Assembly (NCBI GenBank): GCA_019746975.1 | Contig: JAIERK010000056.1 | Location: forward strand, 1 to 64,000 | Reading direction: 5' to 3' | DNA: 64,000 nucleotides | DNA from: Candidatus Obscuribacterales bacterium | GTDB taxonomy: Bacteria > Cyanobacteriota > Vampirovibrionia > Obscuribacterales > Obscuribacteraceae | Part shown: piece after piece, positions 33,450-42,703 of the stretch | How positions within the stretch are numbered: the stretch's first letter is position 1 | Layout of the letters: each line of letters opens with the position of its first letter | Made by a program: the position numbers and the translations under genes | The notes under the pieces: model-generated | The model's input: the letters and a program-made list of their open reading frames with translations, nothing else | Told to the model about the DNA's origin: nothing | The model's database searches: none

Positions 33450-33973
33450 TAGACGATGGTTCCGTAGCGAGCGGAATCGTCCTTGCGATGCAAATAGTGA
33501 TGATACTATTCGCAGTGGCATTCGGCTGTGTGGTGCTTAAGAAGCTTTTCACCGAGAAGCGCTTTTTGCCTCTGCCGGCTCTTATGAACATTCTGGTTAT
33601 AGCCGCGGTCGCCTGTAGTCCAGAGCCTATCAATAGTGTGTTGTGGTTCTACGTGCCAAGCTTGTTTCACGCCTCCCAGTACATCGCGCTTGGGTTGGCG
33701 TATTACCTGAAAGAACGGAGCCTGCAGCTCAATATAAGTTGCGATCTCGGCAAAGAGTTCTGGCATTGGCCCGCAATTGTTTATCTTGGTGGCGCCTTCG
33801 CTATCGGGACGTTTGTCTACCTGGCGATTCCACACGTTTTCAGATTGTACGGGGCGGATTACTGGCGAGTCGCTGGTCTGATTCTCGCTCTCGCTAATTT
33901 CCATCAGTTCATCACCGATTCTGCAATCTGGCACCTACGCGATAAAGAGTGTCGCGAAAAAATGATGGCTTAA
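33344..33973 (+). CDS. C-terminal part of the frameshifted membrane paralogue
   Basis: Homology begins around 33383 (FFFTQKVVPPCPYGTAIPF aligns with IKENVTTNMWGVKIPF of the neighbour). It carries the remaining conserved blocks LFHASQYIALGLAYYLKER and NFHQFITDSAIWHLRD. The nominal start at 33344 is only the first start codon in this frame; no SD supports independent initiation. The kinase gene follows 19 bases later. Confidence 0.7.
   Translation: MADDFNGHIFLQQFFFTQKVVPPCPYGTAIPFWILIDDGSVASGIVLAMQIVMILFAVAFGCVVLKKLFTEKRFLPLPALMNILVIAAVACSPEPINSVLWFYVPSLFHASQYIALGLAYYLKERSLQLNISCDLGKEFWHWPAIVYLGGAFAIGTFVYLAIPHVFRLYGADYWRVAGLILALANFHQFITDSAIWHLRDKECREKMMA
33386..33392 (+). other. -1 slippery heptamer T TTT TTA at the frameshift
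   Basis: Within nine consecutive T (33383-33391), the zero-frame phase is exactly T-TTT-TTA, the classic -1 slippery heptamer. A -1 slip here joins the two halves in register with the paralogue. A ten-T run would do the same, so an assembly or sequencing miscount is a simple alternative. Confidence 0.7.
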
Positions 33974-33992
33974 GTAGGAGACCAAACCTCCA

Positions 33993-35828
33993 TTGAAAAC
34001 AGGGGATTTGATCAAAGGCCGCTTTCGTGTCAAGGCTAAACTTGGCGAAGGCGGTATGGGTCAGGTTTTTAAGGGGTGGGATGAATTGCTTAATCGCGAC
34101 GTCGCGATCAAGGTTCTATATCCGAACACGTCCGACCATCTTATCGCGCGATTCATCGTCGAAGGAAAGGCGCTGGGTCAAGTTCAGCATGCCAACATCA
34201 TGGGTATTCATGACATAGATCAAGCGGACAATGGTCAGTTATTTATGGTCATGGATTTCATCAAGGGCGAGTCGCTCAGCACGATGATTGAAAAGCGCGG
34301 ACCACAGACATTCTTCGATGTTCTGCCGATTTTCGAGAAAATCTGTTTTGGCCTCAGGCACGCTCACTCGAAGAATATTCTCCATCGAGACATCAAGCCA
34401 AGCAACGTCATGCTTGCTGATGACAGGAGAAAACCTGACTCAGTCAAGTTGGTAGATTTTGGTCTTGCTAAACAGATGACTGGCGATCAGGAACTCACAA
34501 AGACCGGCTCTGCAATGGGCTCTCCGCCATATATGAGTCCTGAAGCGGTGCATGGGAAAGATGTCGACGAGCGATCAGATATTTACAGTCTCGGATGTCT
34601 CTTCTTCGAAATGTTGGCAGCGCGACCGCCTTTCATCGGTGACACTCAGTTTCACACTATGATGGCGCACATTCATAAATTGGCACCAAGTATCAGTGAG
34701 GTGACAGAAAAAACTTACGACGACGAAGTCGAAGAGTTTGTCCGGAAGTGCATGGCGAAAGATCCAGCCAATCGTTTTCAGAACATGGAAGAAGTAGTCA
34801 GCCAACTCGAGCAGATAGTTACAACCTTGACCGAAAGGTATAAAGCCGAGCGCGATTCGGAATCGAGTGTGTATGCGTCAGGCGCCCAGGCTCGACTGAA
34901 GAATGAAAAGATCACGAAGGTGTTGGCATTAGTATCCATTGTTATCTTGGTGTTGGGTGGTATCGCTATTGTGTATTTCGCCACGAGAGAGCCTGAAAAG
35001 GTGGTGGTAAAGGAGGAACTACTAGGTTTGCCTCTGGGGGAGAACGATGAGAGAAAGTATCTCGATGGCGCGCACAAATTCGAGCGAGAAGATGGACGTG
35101 CTGCTTGCCGCGTGGCCGGCACACTGGACCCAGAACAGATTTCTCTTGACGTGAAAACCTTCAAAGATATCGAGTTTCTCTTTATCAACTCTGTAGAACA
35201 GCCGAAGTTGTTGGTGCCTTTCCTTGAACTCCATTATAAGTGGCTTGAGATCACAGAGACTCCTATCAATGCTGAACTTTGGGGGGGTATCTCGAAGAAT
35301 AAAGACATCGGTTTTCTCGTCCTTAATAGCGTAGGAGGATTAACTGAAGAAGCGGTCGCATGTATGAAGTCGCTTCCAAAGCTGATTTTTATCAAAGTCG
35401 TTGGTACTGAGAAAATCGACAACATCAATGTGATCTCGGAAATCAGAACAATTCAGACCATTTGTCTCGATAAATTTGTAGTTCCTGCCGATACAATGCG
35501 CGATTTCGTCAGTCTGCCGAGACTCTTTGAAGTAAATATGAATCAATGCAAAATCGCTCCTGGTGCCTTGTTGCAGTTGAACAACTGCCCATGCGTCAAA
35601 CTAACCGTTAGTAACGCAGTGTTAACTGACTCGCAGCTCAGTGAGTTGCCCAAATTGAGCAAATTAATTTTCCTCGATTTGCATAGGACTAATCTTGATG
35701 ATGACAGTTTTTTGAAACTTGCCGCAATAAAAGCGCTCAAGACATTAATTGTCGATCGCACGGGAGTGACACCGAAGGCGGTGGCGAAGATGCATACCAT
35801 TCGCCCCGATATTCAGTTCAAGCTTTGA
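33993..35828 (+). CDS. Receptor-type Ser/Thr protein kinase with extracellular LRR-like domain
   Basis: 611 residues. N-terminal Hanks-type kinase (about 8-270): GEGGMGQVF loop, catalytic Lys in DVAIKVL, HRDIKPSN (131) and DFG (155), then MSPEA. One membrane helix near 307-330 (VLALVSIVILVLGGIAIVYFA). The C-terminal outside domain has leucine-rich-repeat-like strands (LPKLSKLIFLDLHRTNLDDDSF, KALKTLIVDRTGVTPKAV). TTG start, with AGGAG 12 bases upstream. It directly follows the frameshifted membrane gene and probably shares its transcript. Confidence 0.92.
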   Translation: MKTGDLIKGRFRVKAKLGEGGMGQVFKGWDELLNRDVAIKVLYPNTSDHLIARFIVEGKALGQVQHANIMGIHDIDQADNGQLFMVMDFIKGESLSTMIEKRGPQTFFDVLPIFEKICFGLRHAHSKNILHRDIKPSNVMLADDRRKPDSVKLVDFGLAKQMTGDQELTKTGSAMGSPPYMSPEAVHGKDVDERSDIYSLGCLFFEMLAARPPFIGDTQFHTMMAHIHKLAPSISEVTEKTYDDEVEEFVRKCMAKDPANRFQNMEEVVSQLEQIVTTLTERYKAERDSESSVYASGAQARLKNEKITKVLALVSIVILVLGGIAIVYFATREPEKVVVKEELLGLPLGENDERKYLDGAHKFEREDGRAACRVAGTLDPEQISLDVKTFKDIEFLFINSVEQPKLLVPFLELHYKWLEITETPINAELWGGISKNKDIGFLVLNSVGGLTEEAVACMKSLPKLIFIKVVGTEKIDNINVISEIRTIQTICLDKFVVPADTMRDFVSLPRLFEVNMNQCKIAPGALLQLNNCPCVKLTVSNAVLTDSQLSELPKLSKLIFLDLHRTNLDDDSFLKLAAIKALKTLIVDRTGVTPKAVAKMHTIRPDIQFKL

Positions 35829-36040
35829 ACTCAGAGTAGAGTCGAAACAGCCGGATTTAGTATCGATTTCCTGGATCGCTATCGTCCGTTTGGAAACCTG
35901 TGCTGCCGCAAACCCCTCAATATGCGCGAGTCTTCGCTCGCGTGTACAACAATTTAGCATTATGCTTTTCTGTGTTTTTCAAAATGCAGTAAGACAAACG
36001 GAGCTCATCTGTACTCCATGAAGACGGTCGATTCTAGAAG

Positions 36041-36430
36041 TCATGCTCTAGAGAAATTGTTCCATTGAGGAATGACGCCTATGTACCCCTGAAGCGTCTC
36101 GAAGTCGTCGCGCGCAATTTGGCAGCCTTCCAGACCGTCTACATGACCGGGCAAAATTAGTCGAACCGTGTCTTTTGTGAGTAGTTCGAATAGCCAAACA
36201 CATTCATCTTCGTCATTGAGCGAAGTGGTCGGCGGAAGTGATGCAATTAAGTAAAGCTTGCCATCAATGACGGTGCTTGCCGTCATCCAGATGTCGTGTA
36301 TGAGCACCGAGTCGAAGGGCGCCAGAGAGACGAAGATATTTCTCTCCTCACGCCAGGACTTCGTGATTGAAAAGACAGAACCTGGCGGGACGATAGTAGT
36401 TCCAGACAAAAAGCATGGTTGAAATTGCAT
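36041..36430 (-). CDS. Hypothetical protein
   Basis: 129 residues, no signal peptide or membrane helix, mixed alpha/beta composition (STVIDGKLYLIASLPPT, ECVWLFELLTKDTVRLILPGH). Not recognised. ATG 36430 has no clear SD. It lies downstream of the two GT-C genes on the same strand, immediately after the degenerate repeat tract at 36455-36690. The length and composition favour a real gene. Confidence 0.5.
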   Translation of the reverse strand: MQFQPCFLSGTTIVPPGSVFSITKSWREERNIFVSLAPFDSVLIHDIWMTASTVIDGKLYLIASLPPTTSLNDEDECVWLFELLTKDTVRLILPGHVDGLEGCQIARDDFETLQGYIGVIPQWNNFSRA

Positions 36431-36454
36431 GGCGTTATTCTACATGGATTGCTA

Positions 36455-36690
36455 AGTTTGCTGTCAATAAGTGGTCTCCATTCAAGGCTTCACCTTCCCG
36501 GCGACCATTCCTGGCGTGCGCTACTAAGGATTTCCGCTGAGTTTCTGTCAACAAGTGAACCCAGACCATACGTCACCCTTCCGGTGTCCATGCCTGGGCG
36601 TACGCTACGTCACCGCCGGCTTTGCTGCCAATAGGTGAGCTCGAGGCCATGCTTCATCTTCACTGTTTCCACCTGATGATACTCCGGTGG
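36455..36690 (-). repeat. Three degenerate ~80-bp copies of the glycosyltransferase 3' end
   Basis: Copies begin at about 36455, 36540 and 36620 and share, on the plus strand, TTGCTGTCAATAAGTG, TTCTGTCAACAAGTGA and TTGCTGCCAATAGGTGA, then further aligned blocks (CCATTCCTGGCGTGCGCTAC with CCATGCCTGGGCGTACGCTAC). The copy at 36620-36690 is the coding 3' end of the gene ending at 36610; the other two lie beyond its stop codon. Confidence 0.65.
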
Positions 36691-38271
36691 TACGAATACA
36701 GAGACAGACCCGCCGTCTTGAGCCGTTAGTAGCCAAAATCGCTCGCGACCTTTCAAGACCTTGTACACCTGCTCGTTGCCTAGAAGCGGTCCTGTGCCTA
36801 CCTGCATTCTCGGCTGTCCTAAATATCGATTTAGACAGATCATGTCGTAGTGAGGGCTGATCAAAAGAAGGTCTTTTGTCGGCACCCGACTGTCAATGAC
36901 CTCCGCCATATCGCGCCAGGGCTCTCTCTGAGGCACCACATGAGCGTATGTATAGTTGACCAGTGCGAAGATTACGTGTGCTGCGACAATCCAACGAATA
37001 TGTCCACCCATGCTCAGCAATCGTTGAGCACCGAGCCCTGCCAATATGAAGATCGCGGGAGCCGTGCCCATCAGGTATCGTGTCACTTCTACTGTTTTTC
37101 TGGATTCGGCGATGTCTGCCGCCAGCGCAATCAGTGCAGGGATTAGCGCCCAACACCAGACGTAGGTCAAAGCGCTGGATGAAATTTGCTCTCTTGATGT
37201 GTTGCGCGATGACAGCTTCTTGAGTCTGGAAAGAACCGTATTGCTCAGCAATGTCCGCAAGCGACCGTTGAGACTTATGAATGTGGCTGTGCCAATCAGG
37301 ACTAGTGCTGTGGCGTATATGGGAGCGGCGTAAGCGACTATTCTTCCGCCGGCGAGGAAGCTTACCCAATTCATCGGAATTTTGATGAGTCCTTTTAACG
37401 ACCACGCCAGACCGGCCGTTCTGCTGACGTAGTAGTTTCCTCGACCTGATGCCGCCTGGCGGAACAAGTCCCACCACGGTAACCAGAGCGCCATGGTGAG
37501 GGCCCACCCCGCAGCGAAGTGGAACAGCGCAGTCGGACTGCGATGCCTGATACTGTATGCGATACCGTACAGACCCTGGAAAGCGACAATGTATAGAGTC
37601 GTATAGTGAGTATTGATCATTGCCCAGGTCGAGACGCCGTATATGGCGACCAAGGCGAGCCGGGTCAGTAACGATCTATTCGTCGAAAGGCTTTGCGCCA
37701 GGATGAAGTAACTGAGGCATGAGAGCGATGAGCACAGCACGACCTGCGCATACATTCGGGCTTCCTGTGCATAGGTGATTTCAAACGGTGAGACCGCCTG
37801 TAGTATCAATGTGAGAAGCGCTGCTTTGGGTCCGAAGAGCTTTTTCGTTCCGAAGTAAATCGCTATCATTGAAAGGAAGGATGTCAGCACTGACAGCGAG
37901 CGAACTGCAAGGTCTTCGGTACCCCAGATGGTCATCCATCTATTGAGGCAGAGAAAGTAAAGAGGCGGGCATAACGGATCGACCTGACGAAAGTTGTTCA
38001 TCACCTGCGCTGTTGATCTCGGCTCACCGAGAGAATAGATAAAGGGCTCAGGTCTCAACTTTTCCAGCTCCATCGGTTTTACACCAATAGAGTCGACCAT
38101 TGTCTGATAGCCTTCATCCAACCACATGCTATCGAATGTGATACCAGAACAACGTAATGCAAGAGCGGTGACCATGACCAGGAAGACCACGCCAATGCTG
38201 CTCCAGCCGCGAGCGGACCTATCCGTCATCTCGGGCTTGTCGATTTTAGGTTTTGTCATTGTCGATGGCAT
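36610..38271 (-). CDS. GT-C membrane glycosyltransferase, PMT_2/ArnT-like
   Basis: 553 residues, about eleven helices. The first loop has MWLDEGYQTM, the acidic motif of GT-C enzymes that use polyprenyl-phosphate sugars. YAQEARMYAQ after helix 3 is typical of the PMT_2 group (PF13231 type). It probably acts on a lipid or surface glycan outside the membrane; donor unknown. It lies nine bases downstream of the larger GT-C gene, so an operon is likely. Confidence 0.85.
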   Translation of the reverse strand: MPSTMTKPKIDKPEMTDRSARGWSSIGVVFLVMVTALALRCSGITFDSMWLDEGYQTMVDSIGVKPMELEKLRPEPFIYSLGEPRSTAQVMNNFRQVDPLCPPLYFLCLNRWMTIWGTEDLAVRSLSVLTSFLSMIAIYFGTKKLFGPKAALLTLILQAVSPFEITYAQEARMYAQVVLCSSLSCLSYFILAQSLSTNRSLLTRLALVAIYGVSTWAMINTHYTTLYIVAFQGLYGIAYSIRHRSPTALFHFAAGWALTMALWLPWWDLFRQAASGRGNYYVSRTAGLAWSLKGLIKIPMNWVSFLAGGRIVAYAAPIYATALVLIGTATFISLNGRLRTLLSNTVLSRLKKLSSRNTSREQISSSALTYVWCWALIPALIALAADIAESRKTVEVTRYLMGTAPAIFILAGLGAQRLLSMGGHIRWIVAAHVIFALVNYTYAHVVPQREPWRDMAEVIDSRVPTKDLLLISPHYDMICLNRYLGQPRMQVGTGPLLGNEQVYKVLKGRERFWLLTAQDGGSVSVFVPPEYHQVETVKMKHGLELTYWQQSRR

Positions 38272-38280
38272 GGCGATGGC

Positions 38281-40314
38281 TCATTCTGATTTGCTGCGGT
38301 ACTGCCGATATAAACTGCCGACGGCATAAGGAACTGTCGAAGGAGCGGTCTGCGCTTCGCCGGTGATAATGGTGTTAAGGGCGGTGGGGTCGTGAAATGT
38401 GTCTTCAAGAGTGCGGTGCGATTCTATTTCGTAGCCTGGTGTTCGATACCAACCCCACTCTCCTCTCTTCTCTATCTCGACAATTGAGCATGGGATTGTT
38501 GCCTTGAGATTCGGCAGATCGGCGTCCTTTACCAATATCGATTGATCGACGTAAGGATAGGCTCCTTTAATGGCGTTAGCCGGCGGCTCTTTCACCGGTA
38601 CGAGCTGGTGTCCATGAAAAAAGGTGTCAACCGGTTTGCGCGCGTAGAACATGTAAGAAGGCATGAATGTTCCGAACATAGCTATCTTGTCCGAGGTCTT
38701 GTCGGCGTGAATGGCGAGCTCTTTCAGACCGCCCTGAATTTCCGTCACTGCCAGATGGAATGCTAGTGGACAGCCGATTGCGGCTACGAGAACGACCGAG
38801 CAGACCAGCCATCGCGCGGAGGCGGCTAGCCTACCATTGAAGAGTTCGAGCATCTGTTTGGTAAAACCGATAGCCAGAATTGCTGCAATCGCATAGAAGG
38901 AGGTTGCTACCGCCCACGGTGGATTCTCTATGCGGGTTACATATATGACGGTCGCGATGGCTCCTACGGCTCCTACAATCGCGACCAATGTGCTGGCTGT
39001 CTTTATATAGGTTCTATCATCTTGAGTGAAAGTGTATAGACCGACCGATAGCCAGCGATCAAGAAGTGCGCCAATGACAATCGCCAACGGAGCGACGATG
39101 GGCAAGATATAGGATGCCAGCTGCGTTGAAGACATGCTGCAGACAGCGAAGGTCGTAAAACTCCAGATTGCGAGCAGGATCAATGGTCGACCGCGCGGAT
39201 CCTCGAGTATGGTTTTACTGATTGAATTGATGAGGTCGATGGTTTTGCCGACCAAACCTCGCTCTTTGTTAAGCGGCTCTCGTTGTTCGTTACCGCTGTA
39301 GTCAAATCTGGCAGGAAGGAGTGCACTAGCCAGAGCTCGCGGTAAGAACAGTATCCAAGGAAAAAATCCGTAGCCGAGCACACCCAGGAAGAACCAATAT
39401 TTGACATGACTAAGGTTTGCCATCGACTGAAAGCGTGCCAGATACTCGTACCAGAAAAACACCTTTATGAAGAGGCCGTCGGTGGCTTGCGAGACTGCAA
39501 TGTGCCAGGGCAATACGATGGCGAGGAATAGGGCGACGCCGGCTAACGGCTTTAGCGCGAAGAACCATTGCTTGAGTATCTTGAATGAGGGACGTGCCGC
39601 CATAAGAAATGCTATTAGTCCGAGAGTGTATAGAACAAGCGCGTCTGGACCCTTCGTCAAGAAGCCTAGACCAAGCGCGAGATAGATGAGAGTCCACATC
39701 CACTTGGTTGGTCTAGAGAGAACCAATGCTGTGGCGAAAAGCGATAAGTTGACAAAAAATGTGAATGCGATGTCGATTGAGGACTTGCGTGAGACGAGCA
39801 TCAGGAGTGGAGCTGTCGCGAGACTCAGACCGGCGATGAACCCAGCGCGCCTGTTGACCAGCGCTTTGCCGAACCAGTAGGTGGCGGCGACCAACAATGT
39901 GCTCAAAATGGCGAATGGTAGTCTGGCAGAGAGTTCTGACAAGCCAAACAAGTTGTAGGAGCCGGCGATTAACCAGAAGTTCAAGATCGGTTTTGAAAAG
40001 TAAATCTGATAGTTGAGATGCGGAGTGACATAATCTCCAAGCTGTAGCATCTCTCTGGACGCTTCTACGTAGTAGCCTTCGGAGGGGTCGATGATTGGGC
40101 AGTTATCCAGTCCGAAAAAATACAAAAATAAACACACCGCCATTAGTATCAGATATGCAGTTCGATCGTCACCCGGAAAGCTACTCACTTTTGTGTGGGC
40201 CTTTGTTTCGACTCTCTTTTGCAGGACGGCGGGCAAGGGATGGTCCTCTGTTAAGATGATCAAAGCGGAGAGGATTAGCTCGAGCTTATAGAATTCGAAG
40301 AATCCTGCGAGCAA
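38281..40314 (-). CDS. ArnT-like GT-C membrane glycosyltransferase
   Basis: About 650-677 residues. Family features: IDPSEGYYVEASREMLQLGDYVTP in the first loop, FSKPILNFWLIAGSYNLFG, LSARLPFAILSTLL and PDALVLYTLGL, all typical of undecaprenyl-phosphate-aminoarabinose or mannose transferases. The C-terminal ~200 residues form a soluble domain with PSYMFYARKPVDTFF. The ATG at 40314 is followed by an implausible leader; TTG 40236, with AGAGGA six bases upstream, is a good alternative start. First gene of the minus-strand pair. Confidence 0.86.
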   Translation of the reverse strand: MLAGFFEFYKLELILSALIILTEDHPLPAVLQKRVETKAHTKVSSFPGDDRTAYLILMAVCLFLYFFGLDNCPIIDPSEGYYVEASREMLQLGDYVTPHLNYQIYFSKPILNFWLIAGSYNLFGLSELSARLPFAILSTLLVAATYWFGKALVNRRAGFIAGLSLATAPLLMLVSRKSSIDIAFTFFVNLSLFATALVLSRPTKWMWTLIYLALGLGFLTKGPDALVLYTLGLIAFLMAARPSFKILKQWFFALKPLAGVALFLAIVLPWHIAVSQATDGLFIKVFFWYEYLARFQSMANLSHVKYWFFLGVLGYGFFPWILFLPRALASALLPARFDYSGNEQREPLNKERGLVGKTIDLINSISKTILEDPRGRPLILLAIWSFTTFAVCSMSSTQLASYILPIVAPLAIVIGALLDRWLSVGLYTFTQDDRTYIKTASTLVAIVGAVGAIATVIYVTRIENPPWAVATSFYAIAAILAIGFTKQMLELFNGRLAASARWLVCSVVLVAAIGCPLAFHLAVTEIQGGLKELAIHADKTSDKIAMFGTFMPSYMFYARKPVDTFFHGHQLVPVKEPPANAIKGAYPYVDQSILVKDADLPNLKATIPCSIVEIEKRGEWGWYRTPGYEIESHRTLEDTFHDPTALNTIITGEAQTAPSTVPYAVGSLYRQYRSKSE

Positions 40315-40539
40315 ACTGTATTATCCGGTATTCGTTGTCAGTATGGGATGAACAAATCTCAAGAGCCGGATGAAAAGATCCCAAGGTGTAAGACTTTGTT
40401 GACCTGGACGGCAATATTGGGCTCATGTCCAACTCGATTGCAAATTCCAGTCATCAGCCGAGTATTCCTGCTCCAGTCCAGCTTTCCTCTTAGCCATGAG
40501 TGCGCTCGTCTGTGCTTCGAGCCGAGTCTGGAAAGCGCT

Positions 40540-40731
40540 GCCCAGCCTGAGTTACTGGTTGTAATACCAGCGCTTAACGAAGCAGGCAATATCCGTCCTC
40601 TTTGTAACGAATGGCTCTTCTCTCCGGCAGAGTTTGGTCGATCTCTGGAGCTCATGTTTATCTGTAAATTGCAGGCTGAACAAAGCGAACGAAGAACGGT
40701 TCAAGAAGAGCACGAATCGAGGTTGGTATGA
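40540..40731 (+). pseudogene. Remnant of a GT2 family glycosyltransferase
   Basis: The frame encodes PELLVVIPALNEAGNIRPLC, the conserved N-terminal strand and nucleotide-binding motif of dolichol-phosphate-mannose-synthase-like GT2 enzymes, then loses similarity within about 15 residues and stops. No downstream GT2 motifs (DxD, QxxRW) were seen. Divergent from the ArnT-like gene, with which an intact GT2 enzyme often works by making the lipid-linked sugar. Confidence 0.6.
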
Positions 40732-40758
40732 GGGAAGGGTTTGAGGCAACACGGTCAA

Positions 40759-41072
40759 ATGTTTGTAAATGAAAAGCGAGTTCTAGTCACTGGCGGAGCT
40801 GGTTTTATCGGCAGCCATCTTCTCGACATGATTGTCGCCCTTGACTTGAAATGAATCTTGGAAAGAAGGCGAAGTTGATCTACAAGCCAATGCAATCCGG
40901 AGATGTTCCAAACACCCTTGCAGGAATCGAGAAAGCAAAATCATTGCTTGGCTTCGTTCCATCAACGCCATTCGATAAGGGCATCGGCGACTTCGTAAGC
41001 TGGTATTTGGCTAGACAAAACTTTAGACCTCATCAAGGACCGGATCCCGCCCGCTATCCAAATCTTTTCTGA
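40759..41072 (+). pseudogene. Internally deleted NAD-dependent sugar-nucleotide epimerase
   Basis: 40759-40854 encodes MFVNEKRVLVTGGAGFIGSH..., the Rossmann start of a UDP-glucuronate/UDP-glucose epimerase, and stops. The overlapping frame from 40851 gives LGKKAKLIYKPMQSGDVPNT...KAKSLLGFVPSTPFDKGI, the extreme C-terminus of the same family. About 230 middle residues, with the YxxxK active site, are missing, and the two pieces are out of frame. A clear deletion remnant. Confidence 0.8.
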
Positions 41073-41440
41073 TTGCTTATCGTCTGTAGAAACCATTCTG
41101 AAAGACGGGCATTGGCATAATGCTTTTCAGGGAGCGTTTTCAGGCTTATTCCGTTCGTCTCCTTCAAACCGAACCGAAAATTGCTAGTGCCAGGAACGTC
41201 TCCCGACCAGTTCTCAATCTGAATCAATGCCCGAATGGCAGCGCCACTGCGAGCGCCGGCGTCTCGCAGGCTTCGAAGAGCGCCACGGCAAACGACCTCG
41301 CCCATAACCGTGTCGATGCCCAAAAAACAGCGCCACTGGCTGTCTACCAGCCTTGCAATTTCACCTCTTTGCAGGGTACACGCTGGTCACAATTGATGCT
41401 AATAATATACAAAGAACCCCTTACTAAGCTTTCAACATTT
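41073..41440. other. Apparently non-coding remnant sequence
   Basis: 368 bases between the epimerase remnant and the next plausible ORF. A frame is open from 41120, but its translation to 41440 has no recognisable fold, signal or composition bias. No hairpin or repeat stood out. Confidence 0.4.
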
Positions 41441-41884
41441 ATGTACTCAGGAAACGGAAATACAGGTGCTTCCGCTCCAGAAGGCGGTAGCGATAAGACT
41501 TCGATCCCGACGTCTTTTGATACCACTACTAACAGCTTTCTGGATAGCTTCAGCAAGCCTGGTGAACAGTTCTCCGGTGCGAAGACTCTAAGCGAATCCT
41601 TGTCCGGCAGCGGTTATGATCCGTCGTTTCAAATTACGGATGATTCTATCAATAATTCCGGCGGTGGAACTGCCCCCGAAGTCGCAGACGGCACCAACGT
41701 CAACGACGGTACGAATGGCGACGGCACGCCAGGTCGGGCGGTAGAAGCCTCTTCGAAAAAGACCACAGACGCTACTGTTGTTGCTGCCAATAATGACGGT
41801 GCAGGTGGATCGGATGCTCCCGCCAGACCCCGCTCACCAGGCGGCTTCCGCGGATCCGACGGCACCCGCGGTGGAGGCTGTTGA
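41441..41884 (+). CDS. Low-complexity hypothetical protein
   Basis: 147 residues from ATG 41441, rich in Gly, Ser, Thr, Asp and Asn (DGTNVNDGTNGDGTPG), ending GSDGTRGGGC. No signal peptide or membrane helix. The frame is open upstream to 41120 and ATG 41396 is another candidate; none has a good SD. Composition is protein-like, but the neighbourhood is decayed, so it may be a remnant. Confidence 0.35.
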   Translation: MYSGNGNTGASAPEGGSDKTSIPTSFDTTTNSFLDSFSKPGEQFSGAKTLSESLSGSGYDPSFQITDDSINNSGGGTAPEVADGTNVNDGTNGDGTPGRAVEASSKKTTDATVVAANNDGAGGSDAPARPRSPGGFRGSDGTRGGGC

Positions 41885-42130
41885 GGGCCTTCCGGCTCCT
41901 CCGGTGGAGAGAGCAAACAAGTTGCAGACGGTAGGCAATCGCAAGGATCGAACGATGATTTTGCTCAGAGGCGACGCCAGCTAGATCAGATGGCCTCAGA
42001 TCACAAAAGTTGGCTGAGATCTAGAGGAATTTTCGATACCTAATATCGTACGTTCCAAGTCAAGCTCGAGCAGCTAGGACCGCCTTCGTCCTGCTCCCAG
42101 AGTGAACGACTCCGCGGCACCAATTGCGGA

Positions 42131-42703
42131 CTACTTGTCTGCGTCGTCCGCCAGTCTTAGACGGATTTCCCACATGGTGAAATCGTTCAACTTCTTCTGT
42201 ATTGGAATGCCGCAGTTCTCAAATACTTCCAACATTTTCTGGTTTTCCGCCAAAACAAATGCAACAAATTCGGATATCCCAGCGAGGCGTCCGATTCTTG
42301 CAAGATGAGTAAGGAGCAGCGTTCCTATTCCAAGCCCCTGGAACTCGTCGTCTACAGCGAAGGCAATCTCTGCCGTGTCTTGGCTGGTACCGACCACATG
42401 ATACCTTCCTATTGCGCAGGGTGTATCACCATCTGTGGTGTTGTGAATAATGGCGATCAAGGCGACATGAGTGACGAAGTCTAGCTGGGTAAAGTACGCG
42501 ACCTCTGCGTCCGACATTTTTCTCTTCGGAGAAAAGAATCGGTAATAAATTGATTCCGGACCTAAATGCTCCCAGACATCTTGCCACAATTCACGATCTT
42601 CTTGATGCAGAGCCCGAATGGTCAGGGCTCTGCCGTCTCGGATGATTTCATCGGCTGTGTAGGTTGTGGCAAAGGTCATATGACTATTCATTCGGTGAAG
42701 CAA
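42131..42703 (-). CDS. GNAT family N-acetyltransferase
   Basis: 190 residues. Acetyl-CoA motif A is VDDEFQGLGIGTLLLTHLAR, with preceding TAEIAF and following AFVLAENQKMLEVFENCGI. The N-terminal YYRFFSPKRKMSDAEV block is typical of the GNAT domain found also at the end of Pat-type protein acetyltransferases, so a protein lysine substrate is possible. The start is TTG 42703 because GGAG lies five bases upstream; ATG 42691 and 42679 are alternatives. Confidence 0.88.
   Translation of the reverse strand: MLHRMNSHMTFATTYTADEIIRDGRALTIRALHQEDRELWQDVWEHLGPESIYYRFFSPKRKMSDAEVAYFTQLDFVTHVALIAIIHNTTDGDTPCAIGRYHVVGTSQDTAEIAFAVDDEFQGLGIGTLLLTHLARIGRLAGISEFVAFVLAENQKMLEVFENCGIPIQKKLNDFTMWEIRLRLADDADK

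Noticed and set aside
41629-41916. Minus-strand Pro/Val/Ser-rich frame opposite the low-complexity ORF
   Set aside because: Typical antisense of Gly/Asp/Thr-rich coding sequence.
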